Positions 15,292 through 22,541 of a stretch of DNA of 27,748 nucleotides are shown here, one piece after another. Numbering within the stretch: the stretch's first letter is position 1; every line of letters starts with the position of its first letter. The notes below the pieces were generated by a model. It was not told the origin of the DNA, ran no database searches, and saw only the letters and a program-made list of their open reading frames with translations. The stretch comes from a virus, in IMG/VR virus record IMGVR_UViG_3300032282_004960, positions 1 to 27,748 of that record, one strand, 5' to 3'. Both the position numbers and the translations under genes were made by a program.

Positions 15292-15993
15292 TTATTCTAA
15301 AAACCCACCCAAAATCCCATCATACATTTTTTTGTATCTTTTCAGTGAAATACGGATTTCTTTTGTTGAGAGCGATGTCATTTCCCTGAGGGATAGAAGA
15401 ATTAGGTTTTTATTAAATTTATTACCATCCCCAACCTGAAAAATCTTGTCAAAATTGCTAAAGATTTCCAATAACGCATAACCTAATTTTTGCTCATTAT
15501 CCGATAAATCTTCCTTTTCAATAAATTCCTCTAAGGATATGGTTAATTTTATAATAACATCTCTATAATCAATTATATGTTCATCAATAACATATGTTAA
15601 ATCGGGCCTACCGTCTTCAATATCAGATGATATGTCATCATAAGATACTTGTCTGTTTTGCTCCTTCGTATCTTTTTGAATGGCCCCCATTAAGTAATTT
15701 TTACAAATGGTTCCAAAATATGAATAAGCCTTAGTATTCTTTGTGTGGTCGAATTTATTAATCTTAGTAATAAGAAAAGACATTGTGTCATTATGAATTT
15801 CTTCAAATTCCATATCCTTTCTATAAAGTTTATAACGTCGAATAATTGATTCAACCATTATAATTAGGGGTTCACGTAAATATTCATTGAATATCTTATT
15901 TCTTTCTGTTTCATCAACACTTTCTAAGTAATTGACTACCGCCTTCTCTTGATCCTCCCCAAAATATATTTTTTGGGTTCGTTTTCTCGGCAT
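15292..15993 (-). CDS. 55: Late-transcription sigma factor, gp55-like
   Basis: This 233-residue protein should redirect the host RNA polymerase to phage late promoters. Residues 38-108 form a sigma region 2: EYLREPLIIMVESIIRRYKL, MEFEEIHNDTMSFLITKINK, then FDHTKNTKAYSYFGTICKNY and LMGAIQK. The KFD...K...AYSYF...I..N...G.I.K pattern is that of the gp55 family of T4-like phages. The C-terminal 37 residues (LREMTSLSTKEIRISLKRYK) look like a small helix-turn-helix, possibly a reduced region 4. It is somewhat longer than T4 gp55 (185 residues). It is the last gene of a unit that includes two glycosyltransferases, overlapping the preceding gene by 1 nt. The recurrent TATTTATA boxes are its likely targets, by inference. 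Confidence 0.88.
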   Translation of the reverse strand: MPRKRTQKIYFGEDQEKAVVNYLESVDETERNKIFNEYLREPLIIMVESIIRRYKLYRKDMEFEEIHNDTMSFLITKINKFDHTKNTKAYSYFGTICKNYLMGAIQKDTKEQNRQVSYDDISSDIEDGRPDLTYVIDEHIIDYRDVIIKLTISLEEFIEKEDLSDNEQKLGYALLEIFSNFDKIFQVGDGNKFNKNLILLSLREMTSLSTKEIRISLKRYKKMYDGILGGFLE

Positions 15994-16784
15994 TAAGCTT
16001 CAGTATAATTTACATCGCGTTTATTTTTGAAGAAAAATTCTTTCTTAGCGGTGTCTAACCAAAATTTAACTTCGCCTTCATTTAATTTAAGATTTTCATC
16101 ATTTTTATATAACCAAAACAGTGAATCTTCTCTCATGTTAAGATGTATATAACCAATTTTAGGTATTGTCATTATTTTAACATTATTATTTGTTAATCTT
16201 AATAAAAATTCATAACTAAAAGTTAATTTGATATTTTCTTTAAATTTACCTTGTTCTTTTATAACATTTGTTCTATAAATTCCGCCACTTGTTTGATAAT
16301 TTTGAAAATCTAAAAGAGCTTCATTATCTAAAAAGCCTTGGACATCTGTAAATCCATAAGCCCATACTGATTCATTAATATAACCGATGAATTTATCTTC
16401 GGTATTAACGTCTTTAACAATAGGTAAAAACACATCAACATCAGGATGTTCTTTAGAATAGTCATTAAATAATTTTAACCATTGTGAGTTATATGTGTCA
16501 TCAATTTCTAAAATTGAGAACCACTCGGTTTTACAGGCTTCAATACCAATATTTAATTGGTTACAAAAATCTGTTGATTCATTGTGAACTTTAAAATTGA
16601 TTGATAATGTTTGACTTAATGTCATTTTATTTATTTCATCCTTTACATTAGATGGGCAAACAATCAAAAGATTTGCATCGTTGTGAAAGTTTTCAATAGA
16701 GCCTACCGCTTTTAACAATAACTCTTTATAATTTTCATCCATTTTATGAATTGGTAAAATAATTGTGATTAATTGTTGTTTCAT
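15993..16784 (-). CDS. Family 2-type (GT-A) glycosyltransferase
   Basis: This 263-residue protein opens with ITIILPIHKMDENYKELLLK and a helix, the GT-A N-terminal nucleotide-sugar fold. Residues 69-99 (ESTDFCNQLNIGIEACKTEW, then FSILEIDDTYN) correspond to the N...G...A.GEW..fLD.DD segment, with EIDD at 93-96 taking the place of the metal-binding DxD. Near the C-terminus TSGGIYRTNVIKEQGKFKEN and SYEFLLRLTNN are the acceptor-side motifs of family 2 enzymes. It overlaps the sigma gene by 1 nt and the upstream glycosyltransferase by 4 nt. The substrate is unknown; it may modify phage DNA, a virion protein or a host surface glycan. Confidence 0.82.
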   Translation of the reverse strand: MKQQLITIILPIHKMDENYKELLLKAVGSIENFHNDANLLIVCPSNVKDEINKMTLSQTLSINFKVHNESTDFCNQLNIGIEACKTEWFSILEIDDTYNSQWLKLFNDYSKEHPDVDVFLPIVKDVNTEDKFIGYINESVWAYGFTDVQGFLDNEALLDFQNYQTSGGIYRTNVIKEQGKFKENIKLTFSYEFLLRLTNNNVKIMTIPKIGYIHLNMREDSLFWLYKNDENLKLNEGEVKFWLDTAKKEFFFKNKRDVNYTEA

Positions 16785-17863
16785 ACGGTTTCTTCTTCTT
16801 TTGCTTCTTCTTTTAAGTTTTCTATCGCTTTTTGAATAGACTCAACTCTTTTATTTTTTATTGATGTGAATATTGAAATAATATTATCTTCGGTTGTTTT
16901 TGTTTCGTAAGGTAACAAAGTGTCCTTCATTTTTTGTTTAACTTCGTCAGTTAATTCAATACCTTCTAACCAAGCTAATACAAACGTTCCTAATGTTTCT
17001 GTGACTTTTGTTATATCGTATGTCCACATTCCGTTTTCACCCATCCAATCTGGTTCAGTATTAGGAACCTTTCCAATAACAGGAACGTTACATTTCATAG
17101 ATTCCAATGGAAATGTCCCGAATGTTGATTCATCATCAACCCAAACAGAAACCATACATTCGTTTAAATTTGTTGCAAAATCTTTATAACTTGTTTGAAC
17201 CATATCTCTAAACGTTACCCAACGTAATTGCGGATATTTTAAATAAAATTCAGATATAATTCTTTTATTTACGTTTCTATCTCTACAATTGATGGCAATT
17301 AATGGTTTAGTGTTTTTATCCGTTGGTTTAAAATGGTCACCAATAATTGGTGGAATTAAAAATACTAACGATTCGGGGAAAATATCTAAGATATATTTTT
17401 TAGCAGCTTCAGTTGTTGTGATTACTCTATCAAACCCATAATCACTCCATCTACTACCAATAGGTAATGTTTCAAAGATGTAATCTTTTTGTTGAACTAA
17501 CATAATTTTAGTGCATCTGATGTTAGATAATTGTTGTAACGCATTAGAATAATGCTCAGGAACAACCAATACGTCGTCAATTTTTAATTCAATTTTGTCT
17601 TCTTTAATTGAAACAACCTCAAGACTATCATATGTGTCGCCTAACCAACCACTAACACCTGTATACGCACTGCTCTCAACAAGAATTTTTGCATTATGAC
17701 CATTATTTTTTAATGTTAAAGCTAAGTCATAAATGTGCTTAATGGATGCTCTCGGGTTATTTTTGCTATCATACGCTAAAAAATAGACAATACTTTCATT
17801 TGTAAGTAATCTATCTAATGATGCTTCTAATTTTTCAATGTTTTTTTCTATTTTTTCATTCAT
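16781..17863 (-). CDS. GT-B (family 4-like) glycosyltransferase
   Basis: I start this protein at ATG 17863 (360 residues); a TTG at 17872 would add three residues. A short N-terminal coiled coil (NEKIEKNIEKLEASLDRLLT) precedes a Rossmann-like domain (SIVYFLAYDSKNNPRASIKH, HIYDLALTLKNNGHNAKILV). The C-terminal domain contains VIPPI-like and sugar-nucleotide regions; FPLESMKCNVPVIGKVPN (254-271 by the longer start) is the E...A/C.G.PVI motif that binds the donor in GT4-like enzymes. No signal peptide is present, so it acts in the cytoplasm. It overlaps both neighbours by a few nt in the operon with a second glycosyltransferase and the sigma gene. Donor and acceptor are unknown. Confidence 0.8.
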   Translation of the reverse strand: MNEKIEKNIEKLEASLDRLLTNESIVYFLAYDSKNNPRASIKHIYDLALTLKNNGHNAKILVESSAYTGVSGWLGDTYDSLEVVSIKEDKIELKIDDVLVVPEHYSNALQQLSNIRCTKIMLVQQKDYIFETLPIGSRWSDYGFDRVITTTEAAKKYILDIFPESLVFLIPPIIGDHFKPTDKNTKPLIAINCRDRNVNKRIISEFYLKYPQLRWVTFRDMVQTSYKDFATNLNECMVSVWVDDESTFGTFPLESMKCNVPVIGKVPNTEPDWMGENGMWTYDITKVTETLGTFVLAWLEGIELTDEVKQKMKDTLLPYETKTTEDNIISIFTSIKNKRVESIQKAIENLKEEAKEEETV

Positions 17864-18137
17864 ATTCTTCAATTAATATTTCATTTTTTATAAGGGTGTT
17901 AAAAGCTAAGTTAAATGCAATTGATGTTTCTTTAGCCGCAAATGCTCCCATTTCATTATCAACATTTTGTATTTCAGATAAGACAGTTTCTAAACACATT
18001 TTAATAACTTCATATTTAAAAATGTTTACTTCTAAAGTCTCCTGATCATCTTCATCCTTTATTGTTTTTCCTGTTCTACATCTGTCTGTGATTCCGTCAA
18101 GGTCAATGTAGTAGTATTTTCCAAAGATTTCAACCAT
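17856..18137 (-). CDS. Small unknown protein in glycosyltransferase operon
   Basis: I do not recognise this 93-residue protein. It begins MVEIFGKYYYIDLDGITDRC followed by RTGKTIKDEDD, then has a helical remainder (VIKMCLETVLSEIQNVDNEM). The first 79 nt overlap the 3' end of the HAD-like gene in another frame, an unusually long overlap. I still prefer this start because the YYIDLDGITDRCRTGK segment reads like a folded, conserved N-terminus and the next in-frame ATG would remove nearly half the protein. The end overlaps the glycosyltransferase start by 8 nt. Confidence 0.62.
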   Translation of the reverse strand: MVEIFGKYYYIDLDGITDRCRTGKTIKDEDDQETLEVNIFKYEVIKMCLETVLSEIQNVDNEMGAFAAKETSIAFNLAFNTLIKNEILIEEYE

Positions 18138-18706
18138 GGTTCTTGTATTTCAGTTAATTTAGTTATTTCTTTAGTATTTGTAAAGTATTGATTATAAATG
18201 TTATTAAATTTATAAACTATTTTATTTTCGGGACAAGCATCAACAATTTTTTGATTGTCAGTAATCCAAACATCGCAGTTGTTCCAATTTGATTCAACAT
18301 CAGTTGAATTAATAAATTTAATGTTACTTCCCAAAAATCCATTTTTAGAAAGAAAAAATAATGTTGCAGGTTTCGCTTTACCTAATTCATCTAAACCAAT
18401 TAACGTAAAGTTATGTTCGGGATTTTGAAATATTATTTTATGTAAATCAGAGATGGCGGTGTTATAACTTAAACCCGCATGACCAAATATTTCTATTGGA
18501 TATTCAATAAACAAAAAAAACTCAAACTCTTCCGTTGATTGGAATTTGTATGAGTTTAATAAATTATTATTATAAATTGGTTCGGTTATTCCATATTCAA
18601 AATTGTTATCAAGAATCTCCGCATCAATATATGCGTCTCGATAATGATAATCGAATTTTTGAATTAAATTTCTTAAGACACCGTCTATGCTTACAAATAT
18701 TTCCAT
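18059..18706 (-). CDS. HAD-like protein with altered catalytic motif
   Basis: This 215-residue protein resembles a small haloacid-dehalogenase phosphatase. MEIFVSIDGVLRN (1-13) fits motif I (hhhDxDGxL), but the nucleophilic first Asp is Ser6. LFFLSKNGFLG (116-126) fits motif II with a Ser, and NNCDVWITDNQ (142-152) fits the region of the late acidic motif. The missing nucleophile suggests a non-catalytic or repurposed protein, perhaps binding a nucleotide or sugar phosphate. It heads the operon with two glycosyltransferases and the sigma gene, which fits a role in sugar or nucleotide metabolism. The C-terminal tail (TTTLTLTESQTDVEQEKQ) overlaps the next gene by 79 nt. The HAD call is moderate. 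Confidence 0.68.
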   Translation of the reverse strand: MEIFVSIDGVLRNLIQKFDYHYRDAYIDAEILDNNFEYGITEPIYNNNLLNSYKFQSTEEFEFFLFIEYPIEIFGHAGLSYNTAISDLHKIIFQNPEHNFTLIGLDELGKAKPATLFFLSKNGFLGSNIKFINSTDVESNWNNCDVWITDNQKIVDACPENKIVYKFNNIYNQYFTNTKEITKLTEIQEPWLKSLENTTTLTLTESQTDVEQEKQ

Positions 18707-18743
18707 AGATGTAATATAACACGAGTTAAGTCATAAGTAAATG

Positions 18744-19475
18744 CTAATCGTATCTATTAAGTATCTGACTAATGATTGGATTTCTAACAATGTCTTCCAT
18801 ACCAAATTCAAAAATACCAATTCCTTTAACATCTTGTAATCTCATCTTGGCATCAAATAAACCAGATTTGGTTTTGTCTCTAAATTTATCTGATTGTTCA
18901 AGGTCACCCGATAAAAAGAATTTTGAATTAAACCCGATACGAGTTAACAATAATTTAATCTGAGCAGGAGTTGCGTTTTGAGCTTCTTCAAAAACAAGGA
19001 TGGTATTATCTACGTTCCAACCTCTCATATAAGCAAGAGCCGCAACTTCAATATAACCATTATCTTTAAGAGATTCACGAGCCTCTTTACCGATAATTTT
19101 ATTTAAAAGATAATATGATGGGTAAATGTATGGGTCTAATTTTTCTTCCAAACCACCTGGTAACGACCCTAATTTCTCCTCAGCTTCAACCGCAGGTCTA
19201 ACAATGATAATCTTCTCATACTTGTTAGAATCGTCGTATAATAGGTCTACAGCGCGTTTCATCGCTATGTAAGACTTACCTACTCCCGCAGGTCCAAAAC
19301 ATAATGTGATTTGATTTTCCCCAAGAATATTCCAATAGGTTTCTTGGTTTTTGGTTAGGAACTTTTCTTTAGGACGTTTGATGATTTGTCTAATCCTATC
19401 TTTATGTAATATCTTCTTATCTTCTACTAATACGGGTGGTTGGTTGGTTGTTTTGGTTCTAGGTTTATATGCCAA
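18744..19475 (-). CDS. phoH: PhoH-like P-loop ATPase
   Basis: This 243-residue protein is a PhoH-family ATPase, common in phages; it belongs to the superfamily 1 helicase-like fold and its exact phage role is unsettled. It shows Walker A GPAGVGKS (61-68), the PhoH segment IIVRPAVEAEEKLGSLPGGL followed by EEKLDPY, Walker B ILVFEEAQN (159-167), and the sensor SGDLEQSD (189-196). The reading frame has no ATG before Walker A. The upstream stop is 27 nt before a TTG at 19475, so TTG (or the ATT just before it) must be the start. A TATTTATA box lies 32 nt upstream, in the gap after the dUTPase gene. Confidence 0.93.
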   Translation of the reverse strand: MAYKPRTKTTNQPPVLVEDKKILHKDRIRQIIKRPKEKFLTKNQETYWNILGENQITLCFGPAGVGKSYIAMKRAVDLLYDDSNKYEKIIIVRPAVEAEEKLGSLPGGLEEKLDPYIYPSYYLLNKIIGKEARESLKDNGYIEVAALAYMRGWNVDNTILVFEEAQNATPAQIKLLLTRIGFNSKFFLSGDLEQSDKFRDKTKSGLFDAKMRLQDVKGIGIFEFGMEDIVRNPIISQILNRYD

Positions 19476-19507
19476 AATTGATAGTTTTAAATGTTCCGTT
19501 TATTACT

Positions 19508-19515
19508 TATAAATA
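19508..19515 (-). promoter_or_regulatory. Putative late box TATTTATA, upstream of phoH
   Basis: TATTTATA on the - strand lies in the 43-nt gap between dUTPase and phoH, 32 nt before the TTG start. This is the longest spacing of the series. Confidence 0.45.
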
Positions 19516-19518
19516 TCT

Positions 19519-20163
19519 CTACTTTCCCGTAGAGCCGAATCCACCACTACCTCTTTCTGTATCTGATAATTCAGGAACTTCAGTCATATATATTTTAGGA
19601 TAAGGCATGATTATGATTTGCGCGCCTCTATCACCAACATTATACTTGATGCTATCTAACCCATTAGTTTTCTTAAATGTGGCCTGAATTTCTCCCCTAT
19701 ATCCACTATCGATAACACCAACACAATTTGATAAAATCAATTCTTGGTTTCTAACGGATGAGCGTGGGTATACAAAACCAACGAAATTTTTTGGTATTTC
19801 CATAGCTATTCCAAAACCATATGTAACACTAAATGAGGTGTTTTCAATGATACTTGTAATAGTTAAATCCATACCCGCATCGCCAACTTTAGAATAAGAT
19901 GGTATTACCGCATTAGAGCTTAATTTCTTTACTTTAATAAGAAACCCATCGTTGTAAACGCTAAAATCATTATATGTGGCTTGTTGTGGTGCGGCGGTAG
20001 CCGAAGGATTTTGAGGCTGGGCTCCACCCATTTTCTCATTAACTAACGTCATAATGTCGTCAATTTCTTTTAGAAAGTCTTGGTCCACTTCAACGTCATC
20101 ATTAATATCGTGTTCAATTTGCTTTAATTTTTCAACATAAGCTAAAATATCTTTACTATCCAT
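19519..20163 (-). CDS. dut: dUTPase with N-terminal extension
   Basis: This enzyme hydrolyses dUTP to dUMP, keeping uracil out of phage DNA and supplying dTMP synthesis. All five trimeric dUTPase motifs are present: I GDAGMDL (94-100), II PRSSV (133-137), III GVIDSGYRGE (149-158) with the catalytic Asp, IV GDRGAQ (177-182) and V RGSGGFGSTG (204-213) with the Phe that stacks on uracil. The enzyme domain occupies about residues 70-214. In front of it are about 45 acidic helical residues (DILAYVEKLKQIEHDINDDV) and a Pro/Ala/Gln-rich linker (46-62), not part of typical dUTPases. It overlaps the upstream 73-residue gene by 8 nt and is followed by phoH. Confidence 0.95.
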   Translation of the reverse strand: MDSKDILAYVEKLKQIEHDINDDVEVDQDFLKEIDDIMTLVNEKMGGAQPQNPSATAAPQQATYNDFSVYNDGFLIKVKKLSSNAVIPSYSKVGDAGMDLTITSIIENTSFSVTYGFGIAMEIPKNFVGFVYPRSSVRNQELILSNCVGVIDSGYRGEIQATFKKTNGLDSIKYNVGDRGAQIIIMPYPKIYMTEVPELSDTERGSGGFGSTGK

Positions 20164-20377
20164 TTGTTTTCTTTTTTTCTTCTATCCATTTATCCAACGA
20201 CTTAATTCTTTTTTTAAGGTCGTCATCTTGTGGTCTTAAAACACACTCGACAAATAAATCGGTAATTCTTTGTAATTCTTCTACGGTAATAATAATACCA
20301 ACTGATGATACATAATCAAGAGCTAACTTGCTTTGCGATTGACGCATTATTTGAATGTCTCGACTATAAAATTCCAT
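20156..20377 (-). CDS. Small unknown protein upstream of dut
   Basis: This 73-residue helical protein has the segment ITVEELQRITDLFVECVLRP followed by a basic, Lys-rich C-terminal helix (DLKKRIKSLDKWIEEKKK). I do not recognise it. It overlaps the dUTPase start by 8 nt, and a gap of 20 nt separates it from the 78-residue gene upstream. That gap contains the palindrome TTGGTATATACCAA (20381-20394). A role in nucleotide metabolism is only suggested by its neighbour. Confidence 0.65.
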   Translation of the reverse strand: MEFYSRDIQIMRQSQSKLALDYVSSVGIIITVEELQRITDLFVECVLRPQDDDLKKRIKSLDKWIEEKKKTNG

Positions 20378-20397
20378 CAGTTGGTATATACCAATAA

Positions 20398-20634
20398 TTA
20401 CTTAGACTTGTAATATTCGGGTGCGTTTTTTTGGTCGATGACACATTCGATTGCCATTTTAGCCACGCTTAAACTTTCGCTACCTCTAATATCACCTTCG
20501 CGATATTTTGCAGCCACAATTGTTGCTTCTTCTACTGATTCGGCTTGAATCACGTATTTTGCTTTTTTAATACGTGGGTTACCTTCTTTGTCCATTTGTT
20601 CGGTTTCATAACCGATTGTAACTTGATAATACAT
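20398..20634 (-). CDS. Small protein resembling the N-terminal half of DUF4494
   Basis: This 78-residue protein reads MYYQVTIGYETEQMDKEGNP, then RIKKAKYVIQAESVEEATIV. This resembles the start of DUF4494 proteins of Bacteroidetes and their phages (W/YyxvkvxYexxxexGxxkkvxexYlVxAxSvtEAE). DUF4494 function is unknown. The protein is much shorter than that family's usual length, so it may be a truncated or distant relative. It starts 4 nt after the glycosyltransferase stop and is followed by two small genes and dut. The family match is from memory and moderate. Confidence 0.62.
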   Translation of the reverse strand: MYYQVTIGYETEQMDKEGNPRIKKAKYVIQAESVEEATIVAAKYREGDIRGSESLSVAKMAIECVIDQKNAPEYYKSK

Positions 20635-20638
20635 AGTT

Positions 20639-21868
20639 TTACTTGTTTATAATTGATTTAAAAAATTCTACTCTATCTTGACATACTTTCTTTAAAGAAT
20701 ATTTGTCCTTAACTGTTTCATATAATCTATTACCTAAATCTTCAATCATATTAGGATTTTCAACTAAGCGCTTCATATGTTTTCCCCAATCTTTATGGTT
20801 TCTTTTTGGGTTAACAAATAACGCATTACCTTTATCATTAAATTTACCTTCATCTACTGCAGATACTAAATCTAATGTGTATGGTTTAGCTTCACTTGCA
20901 ATGATTGCTTTTTTATGAAATCCCGCCTCGATTATTTTTAGTTGGGATTTATTTGCGTTAAATTCACTCTCAACGATAGGTGCCAAAGATACATCAAATA
21001 AATTATAGTTATTTGCATATTTTGTTATTTCCTGTGTCCAAACTCTTCTATATGGTTTGTTAGCGTCGTCATATGGAATTTGCATAAAACTTAAAAGATA
21101 ATTCTTATATTCTTCATCTAAAGTTTTATAGTTTTCGGTAAATATTTTTTCATATTTATACCAAACCGTTTCCATCGGTTCAATTGGTCTTTGTTTTTGT
21201 TGATTGGTTTGCCTATCGATTTCATGGACGGTCCCTCTTAAATCGAACCCACATAAAACAAATTGAACTTTATCTTTAAAACTATTGTGTGTTGTTGAGA
21301 TTCCTTGTTCTAATAATTCAATATCATATAAATGTGATGAGCCACCTAACCATCCGAATCTTATTTTATCTGATTTAGTTGGTTTTGGTTTGAATTGGTC
21401 TTCATCTTCATTTACAGCATTTGGAAAAATTAAAATATTTTCAATTTTTAAATTTCTTTTGATTGTATCAGCAAATATTGGTGTTGTTGTTGTAACATAA
21501 TCAGCTAACTTCAACATTTCAATTTTCTTCTCCCCGATTTTATTATGTTTAATGTGTTGATACATAGGATGTCTATGGTCTACAAACCATAAGTCATCAA
21601 TATCCATAACAACTTTAATTCCATTTTGTTTTAACCATTTAATTCTATTAATATTATCTTCATGTGAAGTTAAATGAATAAAACTATGTAAAACAACAAT
21701 ATCGTAATTTTTAAAAAATTCGTCGTCATTTGGTTCCACTTTTGTGGCTAAGTCAATATGTATTTCGTTTTGGAAATTTTCACCAATAAACGTATAGGGG
21801 TCAGAAATTCTGTATTTACCCACACCATGTTTATCTGAAGGAATTGCTAGTATTCTAATTTTTGACAT
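20639..21868 (-). CDS. GT-B (family 4-like) glycosyltransferase
   Basis: This 409-residue enzyme has the GT-B two-domain layout. The N-terminal domain includes ILAIPSDKHGVGKYRISDPY, the beta-alpha pair YDIVVLHSFIHLTS, KVVMDIDDLW (85-94) and LADYVTTTTPIFADTIKRNL, the usual pattern ahead of the interdomain linker IFPNAVNEDED. The C-terminal domain starts IRFGWLGGSSHLYDIELLE and carries the donor motif FNANKSQLKIIEAGFHKKAI (303-322), with the Lys and Glu expected in GT4 enzymes. It is cytoplasmic. A possible host-type promoter lies directly upstream (21887-21917). The acceptor is unknown; this is the third glycosyltransferase in 6 kb. Confidence 0.85.
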   Translation of the reverse strand: MSKIRILAIPSDKHGVGKYRISDPYTFIGENFQNEIHIDLATKVEPNDDEFFKNYDIVVLHSFIHLTSHEDNINRIKWLKQNGIKVVMDIDDLWFVDHRHPMYQHIKHNKIGEKKIEMLKLADYVTTTTPIFADTIKRNLKIENILIFPNAVNEDEDQFKPKPTKSDKIRFGWLGGSSHLYDIELLEQGISTTHNSFKDKVQFVLCGFDLRGTVHEIDRQTNQQKQRPIEPMETVWYKYEKIFTENYKTLDEEYKNYLLSFMQIPYDDANKPYRRVWTQEITKYANNYNLFDVSLAPIVESEFNANKSQLKIIEAGFHKKAIIASEAKPYTLDLVSAVDEGKFNDKGNALFVNPKRNHKDWGKHMKRLVENPNMIEDLGNRLYETVKDKYSLKKVCQDRVEFFKSIINK

Positions 21869-21886
21869 TAATATTCATTATATAAG

Positions 21887-21917
21887 AAAATATAACGAAT
21901 TAAAATTAAAAAACAAA
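21887..21917 (-). promoter_or_regulatory. Possible host-type promoter upstream of glycosyltransferase
   Basis: On the - strand, TTTG (21917-21914), a 19-nt spacer and TATATTTT (21894-21887) approximate the Bacteroidetes -33/-7 promoter, with one mismatch in the -7 element. The ATG at 21868 is 18 nt downstream. The surroundings are AT-rich, so this is tentative. Confidence 0.35.
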
Positions 21918-21920
21918 ATC

Positions 21921-22511
21921 TTATTTAGATTTATTTACGCCCGTGATTTTACCTTTGAATATTGAATCGCCAACTTTTAATACAAGATTTTCATTAATTG
22001 ATTGTGTCTGTTGTGCAGTAAGAATTTGATTCAATTTTTCATCCATAACTTTACGAACAGTATTTTCAATAAGAACAGCAATTGCGTTCATATCGATATT
22101 AGATGTTACAGAAGATTGTTGTTTTTGTTGTGGTTGTCCTTTTTTAACTTGCACACCTTCTTGTTCCATTAATCTTTTTGCACCTTTAACAAAATCCATA
22201 TCTAATGTTTCATTTAAAGAAATAGACGGCATTTGTTCTATTGGATGGTCTATCATTGCTTTTTTGATGACGTCAGGTAATTTAGAATTTTGTATTCTGT
22301 CAACATTTACTGGACCACTAACAGAGCGTGTAACCGAAGATTGTTGGGGTTGTTGATTTTCCATTAATTCAGATGGGTCAGAACGTAACATAGCTTCATT
22401 TACATGACCTCTTTCGTAATTTCCACCATCCACTTTATTCATTACTTTTTTTGCGTTAACTAATTTGCGCATTAAATCGCTTTCTGATATTGATCCTTGA
22501 CCTTGTGACAT
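21921..22511 (-). CDS. Gln-rich protein, possible prohead or virion component
   Basis: I do not recognise this 196-residue protein. It alternates short helices with Gln/Ser/Pro-rich linkers (ENQQPQQSSV, KGQPQQKQQSSV) and ends in a compact segment ENLVLKVGDSIFKGKITGVN (174-193). Residues 98-117 (SLNETLDMDFVKGAKRLMEQ) combine an LxE site with a KRLM sequence, similar to the C-terminal peptide shared by other probable prohead proteins here, though internal. Other LxE sites are present (LME, LIE). The 30-nt gap to the upstream gene holds no clear promoter, so it is probably transcribed with the WYL-like gene. A prohead role is inference. Confidence 0.65.
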   Translation of the reverse strand: MSQGQGSISESDLMRKLVNAKKVMNKVDGGNYERGHVNEAMLRSDPSELMENQQPQQSSVTRSVSGPVNVDRIQNSKLPDVIKKAMIDHPIEQMPSISLNETLDMDFVKGAKRLMEQEGVQVKKGQPQQKQQSSVTSNIDMNAIAVLIENTVRKVMDEKLNQILTAQQTQSINENLVLKVGDSIFKGKITGVNKSK

Positions 22512-22541
22512 ATTATATGTTTTGTATAATAATAATGTTTT

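Noticed and set aside
20381-20394. Perfect palindrome TTGGTATATACCAA between two small - strand genes
   Set aside because: It could be an operator, but it is short, single-copy as far as I noticed, and inside an operon-like run; there is not enough to call a regulatory site.
21154-21161. Another TATTTATA octamer
   Set aside because: It lies on the + strand inside a - strand glycosyltransferase gene, with no + strand gene downstream, so it is taken as background.
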